From Parachlorella kessleri (taxonomy: Eukaryota > Chlorophyta > Trebouxiophyceae > Chlorellales > Chlorellaceae), in contig BBXU01000964.1 in the NCBI GenBank assembly GCA_001598975.1, positions 1-64,000 on the forward strand: a stretch of DNA of 64,000 nt, written 5' to 3'. The notes under the pieces were generated by a model. That model was not told the DNA's origin, did no database searches, and was given only the letters and a program-made list of their open reading frames with translations. Shown one piece after another: positions 48,001 through 60,600 of this stretch. The translations under genes were made by a program, and so were the position numbers. The stretch's first letter is position 1, and every line of letters starts with the position of its first letter.

Positions 48001-51000
48001 CGTGGGGAGGAGGCTGGCAGGTCAGAGGGCAGCGCAGCAGCAGGGGAGCGGCCGGAGGCAGCGACACGAAGAGTGTCGGAGCTGGAGCAGGAGCTGGCTG
48101 CTGTCAACAAGGAAGTGGCTGCTGTCAGCGAGGAGCTGGCTGCTGTCAGCAAGGAGCTGGCTGCAGCGCAGCAGGCTCAGCAAGCTGCACAGCGCACGGC
48201 TGAGGAGGCCCAGCAGGAAGCAGAGCGGGCTGAGCGGACAAGGGTGCTGGCGGTTCAGGTGCGTGCCAGGGTGACCCTGCAAGATACCCACTATCACAGA
48301 TATTTTATGAAGACATGTGGCATGCATGAGGATGGAGCCGCAATGCTTGTATCAGCTGTTCACATTCTCAACAGGCAGCTTGGTGGTTCAGGCCTGCGAC
48401 GTTGTGGCGGTCCCTCGAAACCCACAGCAGGGCCTCATGGCTGCAACTCTTCTGATGCCAGCCGTGTCCCCCTGAGTTGCTCTTGTGCAGGAGCTCCAGC
48501 GCGTGCGCCAAGAGACGGAGCAGCGCCTGCAGCAAGCACAGCGTGCGCAGCAGGAGGCTGAGTCACGGGCTGAGCAAGCAGAGCAGGAGGCCCAGCAGGT
48601 TGGTCCTTCCTGTGGTTGCACTGATCTCAAAGCTGGGTGCTGCTGGTGGCCCCGACCCCAGGCTTCCCTCCGGCTCCTCAGCGTACAGGCTCCAATGGTC
48701 CCAACAATTGTATAGTAGACCCCTGCATTCGTGGGTGGGACAATGGTAGCAATTGTTGCTTAGGCTGAAAAGAGTCTGACCTGTAGAAGTAGTGAGCAAG
48801 GTCTGCGAACACGGCCGGCAGCCTCCCCAGACCCTTCCCAAAGTCCGTGCGCGGTTCAGCAGACAGCATGGTTGCTGGCCTGCCTAGCGCCACCCTATCA
48901 TCCATGCGCGCAGGTCTGGCGGGAAGCCTTGCAGGTGTTGCAGCAGGCCCAGCAGGCACACCAGCTTGACAACGAGAAGGCTGTTGCTACACCACCAACA
49001 GCAGCAGCAGTGGCACCAGTAGCAGTAGCAGCAGCAGCAGGAGGGGCGGGTGGCCGACCACCAAGTGAGCCGCGGTCGGCGTCGCCCCTTAAGAAGGTGC
49101 TCAGCCGCATGCGCAGGCACAAGGAGGACGCTGCTGCGCCTGCTGCTGCTCTGCCTGCTGCTGCTGACGCTGCTGGACAAGGGACACCTGCAGAGCGAGA
49201 ATGCTTTGGAGAGACGTCCTTTGTGCAGCCACCGCTTGAGGCGTCCCACCAGCATGAGGAGCTGCCAGCGGGGTCAGTTGCATTGATAAAGGCAGTTGTG
49301 CCACCTTCAGCAGCTCCACCAGGAGTAGGCTCAGCAGCTGTGGGCGCCCCCCAGCCACCAGGGTCCGGCGAGGCAGCAAGGCAACATCTGGCTGACAGGT
49401 GTGCCATGCTGGAGAGCCGGCTGGCAGAGTCACTCACCGAGGTGGCACAGGCCAAGCAGTGGGGGGAGGCACAGGCAACGGAGCTAGCGGCAGTCAAGTG
49501 CGCGGTAGGGACTGGTGAGCAGAGGCTTCACGCTGAGCTGGCCGCAGCGCAACAGAGGGCGCAAGCGTTGGAGGCACAGGTGGCTGCCCTGTCAGCAGAC
49601 CTGGCCGCTGCCACCGCAGCAGCAGCGGCACAGGAAGCGGCCAGGGCTCGCGACAAGAGAGAGCCTGCCGAGAGCGAACCGGCTCTCGCAAACAATTTGG
49701 TGTCGGCAGGAGCGGCTGGGCTGTCTGTAGGGGTAGCTCCGTCAGCAGCAGCTGTGGAGCCTGGACCACCAAGCCCTGAAGCCTCTCCCCGCGGCAGGCA
49801 CGTCGGCCTCTTCCCAGACCACCAGCAGCAAGCAATGCAGCATGAGCAGCAGGGGACGCACTGGCAGGCCCAGCGGCTGGCTCTGCGGCGCACCTCGTCG
49901 CCCGTAAAGCAGCCCTCTGGCAGGCACCCAGCCCTACCAGAGGTGGTGGTCCTGCGCTCGCCTCACCCTGCCAGCCAGGCGCAGCAGGCTACGCCACAGC
50001 AGGAGGAGGCCGCAGCGGCGCCGGAGGCTGCAATTCCCAGTGGCCCCGCTTTTGCCGCGCCATCGACTGTGATGTTCCCTGCCAAGGGCCGCGAACCCAC
50101 TGCCTTGCCAGCTAATCACAATGAGGTGCGCAGCGTCCGGCTGGCTTCCGGTGCGCTTGAGCTGATCTGTTGGAAGCCCTGTCTGCTGCATAGTGATAGG
50201 AGAGCAGCCTGCGTTATTTAAGCTTCCCTTCGGGCTGTGCCACCTACGCGGTGTTTTCATCTTAGATCTGGATATGTGTGTCTCGTTGGGGACAGGGATC
50301 AAGGGTTGAAGTGACATGGTGCCTGTTGGGTGCAGGTGCAAAGGCTGAAAGCAGAGCTGGACATGAGGGATCAAGAGATTCAGAAGCTGCTAGAGTACAT
50401 TGACTCTCAAACTGGCGGTGCCAAGTGAGTAGCCAGCCCCTTGTCTGGGCACCCCCCTGCTCTGTGCAGAAGCTGCCGTAAGGGGCTTGGCTTGGCACCG
50501 TCTGCACCGCAGGGCCCTGTGAGAGCCCCTCTTACACCCAGCAGCATGGTAGCCATGCCCCACCTGGCAGCGCTGCGAGGGCATGGCCTGCTGAATGAGC
50601 GGCGTGTAATCCATTGTTGCCTTGGTATTTCTGTGGCTGCAGGTCGCCGAGCAAGCTGCCCCGCTCCGGTGGGGTGTCCAGCCTGGCCAGCCTCCAGGCC
50701 AAGATGGAGAAGGAGCTCCACAGCAAGCAGCAGCTGCTGGCCGCTTACACAGACCTCAAAGCGCAGGTGGGGCGGCCCAGCCAGACCCGGCTTGGACGAT
50801 GCAGTGTGGCTCTGGTGTGTCTAGCTCCTGTTCTAGACGGCTCTCTTCCAAACCACAGGCCATGTTCAATGGTTGGTAGCAAATGCTTGTGAGGCAGACG
50901 GCCGCGTGGCTGTGAAGAGCTGGATAGCCTGTTGGCTTGTATGTAGGACAGTCAGCCCCACCACCCAACAGTGTGGCGTGTGCTGCCTGCGTGCAAGGCC

Positions 51001-51580
51001 TGCCCCAGTGCCAAGATGGTGCCGTAGCTTCTGCGTGCAGGTGAAAGGCAAGACGGTGGAGCTGGATGCTGCGCTGAGCCTGCTGCGCTCAGCAGAGGTG
51101 GCCAAGCAGGCGGAGCAGACCCGGGCAGGAGCAGCCACTAAGGAGGCCTCCAGGGCGCAGGCCAAGGCAAGTGCTGCTGCTGTGCGTGCGCCTGGCTAGC
51201 GCACTGGGTGGATTGTTGCCTCCCGATCCCTGTCGGTGGGTCGAGAGGCGCTTGCTTGTGCTGTAGTTATCTGCCCTGGGACATTTTACATGGGTTGCTG
51301 GTTGTTCGCGTGCCTTATCAAGGTAGGCTCGAACCTGGGATTCCCCTGATTGTGATCGGCTCAAGAGCAGCTGCGGGTCTGTCCTAGATGCCGTACTGCC
51401 ATAGCTCTGTTGTTCCGTATTTTGTGAGGCGGTGGGCATCTGAACTATCACACACAAATCCACATACCATGGGCGTACCGCACTGTCCTGCAGGCCAACG
51501 CATTGGCTGCTGAGCTGGCTCGGTGCAAGGAGCAGCTGGCCACCTTCCAGGTGACCAACGCTGCAACGCATGACAACTGA
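45090..51580 (+). CDS. large coiled-coil protein of unknown function
   Basis: I do not recognise the family. Exons: 45090-45137, 45321-45422, 45788-45977, 46238-46431, 46858-47070, 47332-48258, 48491-48598, 48914-50125, 50336-50424, 50643-50766, 51041-51166 and 51494-51580; phases agree, giving 1,139 residues. Nearly all exons encode Ala/Glu/Gln-rich heptad sequence, for example SLSDELIRARSQIERLQQ, QLQAKSAEADRWQARAEEEL and LDMRDQEIQKLLEYID. A low-complexity stretch (about 250-370) carries PLSRQGS three times among Pro/Gln-rich sequence; another (in exon 8) is Pro/Ala/Gln-rich with RRTSSPVKQ and SPLKKVLSRMRRHK. There is no transmembrane segment or enzyme motif. A scaffold, golgin-like or flagellar/basal-body role is possible but unproven. 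Intron 51167-51493 needs a GC donor (AAG|GCAAGT). The one weak point is the short first exon with a GTTTAC donor; the start may lie further upstream. Confidence 0.75.
45462..45583 (+). repeat. dispersed SINE-like repeat inside an intron
   Basis: A full-length copy (AGCATGGGTGGCAG, GAGCTGGGCTGG, GGATGCAGAATGAGCCTGAG, TCTTGCCTGAG and GAGCCAGTAGGTCTCTCC) lies in the second intron of the coiled-coil gene, in the sense orientation. Flanking direct repeats were not evident, so this copy may be older. Confidence 0.75.
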
Positions 51581-52407
51581 CATATTCTTCGGCAGGGTGC
51601 ATGACCGCCCATGGCCTTGTCGCTTATGGTGAGCAGGTTGGCTATGGCTGTCGGAGGTTTCTGAGCCTCAAGACAGCATATTGCAGGTTTAGAGCTCCAT
51701 GGCCAGTTCGTTCAGGTCACTTTTGTTCTGGCGAGAGTGGCAAGTTTGTTGTTAGAGTTTGCGCAGCACTTGGCATGCCTGTACTGACGTAAGCCTGCCG
51801 TGACATGAACTTCATTTGTGGTCATATTCTTAACTTTGCTGGTAGCACTTTGTTCACAAGCAATGCATGCTGTGTATCACAGTTTTGTGATAAACCCCGA
51901 CCCACTCTGTATTGGCTGCCGTCTTTCTTGAGCCTTGCTTGCAGCCCACACATTTCCAGTGGGGTGTATGTGGTTGCTACAGCGACATTTACAGTAGCCT
52001 TACCCTGAGCTGCCCCTGGGAGTTTGACTGCTCAAGTGAACGCTTCCTCGTCGGAACGACCTCAAGCCTGCCATGCTGCTGCCTGGTTCCCATTGTATAA
52101 CTGTGTGTAAATACTCGTAAACTCTGGAGAGTTTGGTTGAGAGAGTAAAAGCTATATGCTAAAAATTGCATCTGCTGAGCTCAAATAACAATAACGAGTT
52201 CACTCCTAAGCTAAGCTTGGGTGGTTCCATTTCTGCACCATGTCCTGACCAACTCAGAGCCTAATGTGAACACCTATTACTAGTAAGCTACTGTTTCTGA
52301 CAATATACTGAAGCATCACTGGCCACCTATCTGGCTGGTGGTTCCTGCCCAGCTTGGATACTGCAAGACGCATTCATGGCGCAGGTGGTGGCCTGTAGTG
52401 CACGCCA
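51581..52407. other. convergent 3' region of coiled-coil and OSCA genes
   Basis: About 830 bp between facing stop codons. Both 3' UTRs lie here. The plus-strand gene has a TGTAA at 52106-52110. No coding sequence is supported. Confidence 0.55.
52106..52110 (+). terminator. candidate TGTAA polyadenylation signal of the coiled-coil gene
   Basis: TGTAA about 525 nt after the TGA stop at 51580 in the context GTGTGTAAATACT. Spacing implies a 3' UTR of roughly 540 nt, plausible in green algae. Confidence 0.35.
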
Positions 52408-55400
52408 TTATTCACCTAGCGGTCGAGGCTGTACGTCAACGGCCTCCAACTCGGCCTCGCCACCCCCGCTGGCCCCCAAAGGCAACGATGGGTCATCAGC
52501 AGAGAAGGCCTGGTTGGTGATGCAGGTGGCTACTTGGCCTGCTGGGCCCTCCCCCTCATCTGCTGATTGGTAATCCTCCTCCAAAGTGGGGCTGGCCTCT
52601 ATATCCTGTACAGACGTGGGAGGGGAGGTATGCGGTGTTCAAGTCCAGGCAAACAGCAGCTAGGAAGGGATCAGGCAAGCCTGTGAGGCACACCACTACC
52701 ACTGCTGACCTGGTGTACAACTGTGCTGGCTGGTATCCTGCCCCCCCCAATATACTTGCAATGCCCTATCTATCCTCTTGCGTGGTCACAAATGCAGCAT
52801 GCGGACATGGCCCTACCTGCGACTGCTTGTCCTGCTGCCCGCCAGCCAGCCAGGCCAGCATGATATCCGCCTCCTGTATGGCTGCCAAGAAATCGTGCTC
52901 ACTCAACTTGAAGGAAGGGGACAAGTACCGGGAGGCAGCCTTCGTGTCATGAGCAGAAGAGGATGGATGTCCCTGCATGCAGTGCAATAGTTGTTTCACT
53001 ATCGCAGGCCAAGCCGTCCATACTCTCCAAAGCAGGCAGGAGCACCCACATCCAAGGCAGGCCCTGCATATAGATACTGCGCTCACAGGCGGCGACCAGA
53101 CAGTAGCTGATGATTGGTATACTTGTGTTGAGCTGCTCTTGCAAGTGACCAGCTGAGTGGAGAGCCCGCTTGCCTGCTCCTTGTCTTGCGAGTCTAGGGC
53201 TGCAGCATCTATCAGTGCTAAGGCCTCCTGAGGTCGCCAGAACATCGAACGGCAAGTGCACCTAGCAATGCAACCACACTTGAAGCTTCATGTACCAATG
53301 CGATGCGGCGGAGAATCGCAGGCATGCCTGGCAGGTAGGCAGCCAGGGCTGGGCAGCTGCTGGTGCTTGCAGTGCTCAGACCACGGGTGGTTTTGGGCAC
53401 GGTGCATACTCACCAGTAGAAAACAGTGATGAAAGGCAGGGGCAGCACCATCAGGGGCGGCAGGACTGTCTGCTTGATGCCCAGTATAGCGAGCATGATG
53501 AGTTGGTGCATGAGCAGCCCAAAGCACAGCTGAGTGAACACTCGGGTCCAGACCTGCAGGCCATCTAGCACAGCCCTGAAAATTGCTGCTTGAGAGGTAC
53601 ATCACGTGGCAGGTCTAAACAGCAGCAGGACCACCTCCTTACCAAGCAAGACCATCACAACCCGGGGCGGTGATAACCTTACCTTACCGCCTGACTGATA
53701 CTCCTGGCGGTACACATACAGGAGCTGGTACTTGTAGACGGTGAGGGTGATAGCAAAGTAGACAAACGCGATGGGTGTGATCAACGGGCAGATAGTGCAG
53801 AACACCTGCGAGTAAGAACATTCTGGGCGCGCTTTATGCCGGAAACTTTACAGCGCACGCCCTGCATGGGTGACACATCAAAAACTAAACATGCAGCACG
53901 CACCCAGATGCCAGTCCACCAACACCCTTCAAGTCGCGGTCACCGCTACCTAAAACCTCCCTACATAGCCAAAAGCTCGCACCAAGCCCAGCAGGGCAGC
54001 GATGGTGTCGTCGGGCACTACAGTGCCCCACTCCAGTGTTTGATCCTGCCATAGGCGCGCCCTGGCACGCTGTGTGGCAGCGAGACGCGACTTCAGCCAG
54101 AACTTTACCAAATCGGCCAGCCGCAGCAGGCTAAGCGGCTTGGACAGCAGCCCCTGCAGCAGTGCAGCACGGAGGTGGTAGTGAACACTGAGTATGGCCC
54201 GCACCCTTGCTGGATATTGTCAGGTTGCACTCATTAGACACACGGTGGTCAGGAAGCAGGTTCAAGAAAGGGCGACCTGGCTTACCTGGAGGAGTAGGAA
54301 GGTCATAAAGAATATTGCGGTCTGAGGTGCTGCCGTGCCAAGGACGGTCAGAATGCTGGAAGGTGTGCCTGCAATCGGAGACAGCACCTGTGACTATGAC
54401 TGCCGTGCCTCTGTTGTAGATCAGCATAGCCATGTTGCAGTGTTTCAAAACGACACACGTTATGGCTCGTACTACACACTGTAGTGTCTGCCAAGAGTGC
54501 AGGGTGGTTTCGCAAGCATGCCACATGTAAGTAAACAGTCACTCACTGATAAACGTCTTCAGCTGATTTGCCAGGGAGCCGGCTATGAAGGACCCAAAGA
54601 ACACAGTCATAACCTGAAGTGACAGGCAGAGTGTCATAAATATGCACACACATACGCGCCATGCAAAGAACAGTGCTAGGGATGGTAGCTGCAGCTGGTG
54701 CACTTGCCACCGCGATTGCTCCTTCAACAGTGTACACCCCAAAAGTTTCAATCCGGGCCATGTGTGCTTTGGCACTGACCTGGAAGATGAAAAACTTGGT
54801 CACCACCCCAAGGTCAATCTCTGACCTGCTGGTCATTCCTGAGGCATACCACACAGGGCAGGCATTGTCTATCGACAGTTATGCAACCAGGAACCATGCA
54901 TGCACTTACAACAGAGCTTCCATGATCAAATGTCGACACTACCTGAATAAAAGTTGAGGACTGCAATGATCCAGGGCAACAGCTTAAGGAATATTTTGAG
55001 CGCTAGACCTGGGAGGATGGCAGTTAGAAGGGCATTGAAGAAAGGGTAGCGCGACAGCCACCTGCAAGCAGAATGTCTTTTGTAGAAGGCAGCCTACCAG
55101 CTGGCTGGCTAGCAGCAACACGGACGGCATGTCTCACAAGTATAGCTATGAGTTTGGCACAAGTGCAATTCCAGATAGCCGGGGTTCAGCTGGCAAAGCT
55201 GGAGAGGTTTTACCGCTGCCCCTATGCCGTGCAGTTGCAAGCTCACTCTGTCATGGTGTTGAGGCTGAGCAGTCCCTGGACAGCTGTCACCCGCAGCATG
55301 AAGAACAGAGCTAACAGGAAAAAGGCTGCCCATGTGGCCAGGCTCCGCACACCCCGTTCCCATAGCCGCCACCTGCATAGATGGGAATTCCCTCAACTCA

Positions 55401-58400
55401 AACCACTGGGGAACACCAAAGTCAACGACACGTGTAGCCACACCAACCCTTGCTGGAGAACATGTATTGCTTGTTGCTGTGCATGGGCCCCAAGGCGGGA
55501 ATGCATGGCAATGGCTATATACACCCAGAATTCCAGCAACGAGCTTGGTGTACATATTGCGAAGCTCAGATGGATCCTTCTACAATGAAATTGCATGGCA
55601 GAGCACCAAAGCGCTTGAGCTCAACTTGCCGGAGGCATGCAATCAAGGTCTGCGACTCCCGGGTGCTCACCCCAGGTTCTGCCACACCACCTCCTCGGGC
55701 CCCGGCGCCGCCATGCAGCGCCAGTAGTTGGTGTTGTGGTGCATCAGCGCATTGGCAGCTACAACCTGCGAGGCCCATGGGACTCTAGGCTTGTTAATAA
55801 AAGCCCATCACACATTGGCGCCATCCCAGGTAAGCACACAGTGGACTGCTGCATGCCACAACATCATTCACTAAGCTGGCGTGTCCCACAAACCTCGACC
55901 CACTACGCCTTTCCATGTTCTTAAGATGTATCACTCAAACGTGCGAGGAGGAAGGGGATCTAGGCCACCATTTGCTACCTGCGCCTTGCGGGTCTTAAAG
56001 GTGATGAATGCCGCACCAACAACTTTGTCCATGGCCCGCTGCTGTTCCTCATGCACAAGGCGACGAAGCTCCACGGCCCGATCCCTGCAAAATATGGATG
56101 TATATGCCCTGGTGCATACGCAGCCTACTGCATGCTATTGTCAATGTGTCGCTACACTGCTGCTCCACGTAAACTTTCCTTTTGCAATTGACCCGCAGGC
56201 AGACACAGCTATCCAAATCCCGATGCATTAGATGGAGCAATAGATGGACCACTGGAGCCCTGCACTTCCCAACAGCACGACTCATGAAATATAAAGCAGC
56301 TGCCTGCGAGCGGCTGCGGCGACTTATTGAATAAGGCCGGTGACCCACCTGAGGAACTGCAGCTTGATCACCTTGACTGGACTGGGGCCATAGCGCTCCA
56401 GGCCCCAGCGCCCATACTGGACACCCAGCACCATCACCTGCCATGCCACCGGCACCACAACACTGACATGACGATTTAGTCACAAGCTGGCCAATAAGCC
56501 CCAGCACGGTACCATTTGGCAAGCTGTCAGGCACAGAGTATCAGCAGCATCCTGCCTTGAATATGAAGCCTTGCTGATGAGGGCATCCACTACCTTACCG
56601 AGGCAGGCTTGACGCGCTTGCGGCGCCTGCGCTGCGCTGTGTAGTGGTCCACCAGGTCGTCCAGCTCTCTGAGCGTGGCCTCAAGCTCCTGCACCAGCTG
56701 GTCCAGCTGGGTGGTGTCCCGTACCAGGTGCACCTGCACAGGGGCCCAGCCAGTGCACTTGCGACTACACGAAGATCAGAGCGCTTCCAAACTTTGGACT
56801 TTTGAAAAAGTCCTGGGTGCATGCATGTACAGGACGGACCCAGGCTGTGTTGGTGGGTACCAATACTGACCCAAAACTTGCGCAGGGCACTTACTTGCTC
56901 GTCCAGTCTGTTCCTTGGCAACACAGCGCAGACGGACTGCCCTGCTGTCCAAGTTCTACTGGCCTAACTCTCTGCTGATCGCGCCACATAACTGGCTGGC
57001 AGGGTCAAGTTCTGTGCAAAGCAGCGACATTGCATGGGTTGGCTTAACGAGGCCACGGCAATGCCAGCCGACCCACATGGTCAACCTCAGCCCCATAGAC
57101 GGCCCGGAATTGCTGGGTCACTATGTCCTCCACAGTTCTCCCCTCCTGCAGTTGGCGAATGAAGGAGCCCCACGCATCTGTTCGCACCACATCGGAAGGG
57201 CTGCGCTGGGCAACTGCAGGCAGGAGGGCAAGCAGCGGCATTGGCTTAGAGCATTTACATAGTTGGACAGTGCCAAGGAACGCGGGCCAGAGGAGCCGCT
57301 AAGTAACCTTAGGAATCAGCCATGCCTATGCCAGTCCTACAGGCAGAAACACTTATAACAGGCAGGCCCCACATACCCATCTGACCTGCAATGCGCACTG
57401 AGCAGGCGATACAACAAGCCTTACCCAGTTCTTTGCTGGGGGATGGGCAGCTGAAGTGCACAGCAGTGGGTCCTGGGATACCAAGTTTACCATCACCCTG
57501 CAGCGGCGGCAGCGGCGACCTGCTGCCCTGGCAGAAAGATGGCTGCCGGGTGCTGGGCTCAGCGCTGATGGCATCAACATAAACCTGGGACTCCTCTGGG
57601 GGAGGCAGCTTGCTGCAAGCAGTTGACGGAGTGATGAGGTTGCACTTCAACCCCGGCAAACACGGGACTGTGATCAAAAGCTTTACCAGCCACATGCAGC
57701 CCCGAGTTGGGCAACATGCGTTCTATTAAGGAAAGTGCACCCATGCCTACAAATCCCGTGATACCTGACTAAGTAATCATCCCTGGAGCCCTTGACTACT
57801 GCCTCAATAGCATGATTGAAACTCTTGGCGGCGCTGGTAAGCCCGTCAACTGCCACCATTGCCAGCTTGCGCTTTATGCCTGCACCGCAAGGCAGCGATG
57901 ATGCTACAGGTGGCTGTCACAAACTTGCCGGAACTGGGCTGTAAGATAAACACCACTCAGAACCAGGCTCGCCAGGAGAGGGCTGTTTTTCATTTCAAAG
58001 CATGGCTCACTCTTGGGTAAAAACCGGAGCAAGGTATCATCCACACGATGCAGCACCGTGCCATAGAATACGCCAGGAACGTCAGTCAGCAGCACAGTGT
58101 GGGACTGTGCCTGGGTGCCCGGGTGAAGGAGGTACCATATACGCAGCCTGCAGCAACTTGCTGTCCAACGGCTTGCTCCCCTTGCGCAGCATGCTATGGA
58201 CTGTTCACTTGGGACTGTGCAAGTGCTTTCAGAAGCAACTTGGGATTCTCACCGCACTGCCTTCTTGTTGTAGCGCCAGAGGTTCCACAGTGTAACGCCT
58301 GTCACCAGCCAGGTGGCAAGTGCGTGTGCATAAAGGCGCCTGCTACCTGGAGCGATGTTAGCCATAGTGGTCTGCAGAGCACTAGCCAGGCGTTAGACCA

Positions 58401-60019
58401 GCCAGGCAAACCCAGAAGGGCGTAAACTCTTCATCAAGCATATATTTGGTTGACCACTACCCCTACTAGCCGTGTTGCCCTGTCTGACAGCTTCAGAATA
58501 CCTCAGTAAGGCACCCGGTATTCCTCCCCGGCCATGATACTTCATACCAGTTGGCACACACAGGTAGGAATCCCAGTGACTGCACCTTGTCTAAATCTGA
58601 AAACCGGTATCTCAAATCTTGGTAGTTGGCATCATATCGCCAGCCAAACCTGAGATAGGTGTAGCATTGCGTGTGGTTTGAGCAGAGCAGCCCTGGCTAT
58701 CCACACAGCAGCGATACAACTTTGTAGACTGCCCGACTTCAACAGTCCTAAGGGAGCCACATCCATTCGGCGGCCATTCAACTCACTGTGTACAGCACAA
58801 TAGCCAGGGCCCCCTGGAACACATAACACAGCCTGCAATGCTTCTACGAAGCACGTCTTCCTCTCACCAACCTGGTATAGTTGGGCCCATAGACATCCTT
58901 GGGTTGTGGCAGCAGCGGCACATCAGACTTATACTCCCACCACACCAGGCCAGCCGGTGGCGTGGGCAGGCTGGAGACATAGAAGGAAGGAGGCTGCAGA
59001 GAGGGCAAGGTGATGACTAGGAAGTGGCCAAGGCATACACGTCAGGCAGGAATTTTTGTAACCATCCCCTCAGTAAGCCAGCCCATCTTCGTGCTTGTTA
59101 TGGAACAGGGACACTACAATTAACAGGATCAGACATGATGCATAAGAATTAGATTCGTTTTGTCATGCCCCCAAGATATCACACGGCCCAGCTCCACCTT
59201 GGTCAGCGTGGGTTTGCCCTGGTCGTTGCTGTCATCCTCGATTACGGCCCCTGGTGGCGGCAGCCAGTACGTGAAGTTGCTGCGCGCCTCGATTACCCCC
59301 ACTTCCTCCTGCTGTCGCAGCAGTGCGCTGACCTGGCTGCCAGTCCCATTGATGGGCAAGACAACGAAGAGCGAGAAGACGGAGAGCATGCAGAATAGCT
59401 CCAACCCTGAAGAGCAAACGTTTAGGTGTTTGACCAGCAGGTGCCAGACACTTCGCAGGACCAGCTGGAGCACGCAAGGAACAACCAACCGCCGACACTC
59501 CTGAGGCCATGGCTAGATGCACCTCCCCGATGCTCACCGCAGCGAAGGGCTTTGAGATACATGGCAGCATCGACCCCCGCTGCCTTAATAACATCCTGCT
59601 CTGATTGCCAAAGCACCGCAAATACCCACCGCCCGAGGCGATTTGGTAGCCTTTTAGGCTTGTGCTGACAGCCGCGTGTGTACCTGCAAGAAAGTTGGGG
59701 TTGGAAAAACAGCCAAGGCTGCCGCTTGGGCTGCCGGCGCCAGATGATCCTTAATAGGATAGCAGAGCTCCGCTCTCCTTTATGTGAAGCAAACCGGTAC
59801 AAACTCACCTCTTAGGTGCGTAAAATTTCCTTGTGAACGCAATTCTTCGCCATACATCAAACAAAAGCAAAATGGCACAGCAAACTCCGAAGTACAAGCC
59901 CACGGCAATGGCGAAGGACTTGCCAGTTGTCGCCTGCTAGCACAAGGGTTGGCGGTATCAGAGCAGCTCCTGGCATGCACCGAGCGAGAGTGTGCTGGTC
60001 TGTACGGTCGGCTTACCAT
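52408..60019 (-). CDS. OSCA/CSC1/TMEM63-type (DUF221) mechanosensitive cation channel
   Basis: OSCA proteins are osmotically and mechanically gated cation channels with 11 membrane helices. Exons: 60019-60017 (start codon only, tentative), 59936-59809, 59683-59538, 59406-59183, 58993-58872, 58832-58787, 58110-58011, 57849-57765, 57667-57585, 57213-57077, 56733-56599, 56437-56349, 56084-55979, 55765-55671, 55372-55247, 55061-54943, 54838-54780, 54613-54547, 54368-54286, 54153-53983, 53805-53688, 53585-53414, 53261-53150, 52972-52817 and 52605-52408: about 960 codons. At least one exon between 58787 and 58110 is unresolved. Landmarks: helix 0 (SFAIAVGLYFGVCCAILLLF) then FYAPKR; HTVLLTDVPGVFYGTVLHRV; VHLVRDTTQLDQLVQELE; AAFITFKTRKAQ; WRAAPGPEEVVW-like block (AAPGPEEVVWQNLG); LPGLALKIFLKLLPWIIAVL; FFIFQ, VMTVFFGSFIAGSLANQL, AAPQTAIFFMTFLLLQ (pore-lining region); CPLITPIAFVYFAITLTVYK, YVYRQEYQSG; LMVLPLPFITVFYW. 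A roughly 140-residue cytosolic tail is acidic and Gly/Glu-rich. The transporter core is sure; the 5' end is less so. Confidence 0.9.
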
Positions 60020-60600
60020 CGTGGGTGCTTCTCCTCAGTCAGGCTATCAGCGTCACATCTCCCAACCAAGACCCCTGGGGCTATACGCTGGGTGCACAGC
60101 TTCGCCGAGACCCCTGGGGGAAGAGTTGTGCCGTGCGCAGCCTGCTGTGCATAGGGGCGCAGCTGTTCGAAGGGGCTGTCGCTTGCTCTTCAGGCTGCTC
60201 TACAGATATGCACGTGTGGCCCTCCGCCGAGTGCAATCTTCCCTCTGTATGTCCTTGTGAACTGAGGAGTTTGTCGCTGAAGCAGCTCTTCTGGTGCAGT
60301 TACGCTGTTGGGCAAGCAGTTGTGCAGGACTCCTCGGTGTTGCAGTACGCACAAGGTCTGCTTGGTCCTCAGGTGCACGGCTTCCAGCATTGCAGAGAAG
60401 AGGAGGGATCCTGGTGAACAGAAAGGATGACAAGGTACAAGGCAGCGCACGCAAAACATGTGGCAACTAGATGGGCTCTGTAGCCTACAATCAGTAGCCT
60501 ACAGACTGAGTCAACCAGGTGGGCCAGAGTGCCACATGGCCTTCAGGCATGTTCGACGGCAAGCAGCCACTACACCCCGATACAGCCTCAAAAATTGCGG
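60020..60600. other. spacer between OSCA start and the unknown gene
   Basis: About 580 bp, holding the presumed OSCA promoter/5' UTR and the 3' UTR of the next minus-strand gene. The one-codon OSCA first exon is tentative, so a true first exon could lie here, although the frames at 60190-60459 show nothing OSCA-like. Confidence 0.4.

Noticed and set aside
47332..48152. Antisense open frames over the coiled-coil gene's large exons
   Set aside because: They are shadows of CAG/CTG-rich coding DNA; the sense strand forms a 12-exon chain with matching phases.
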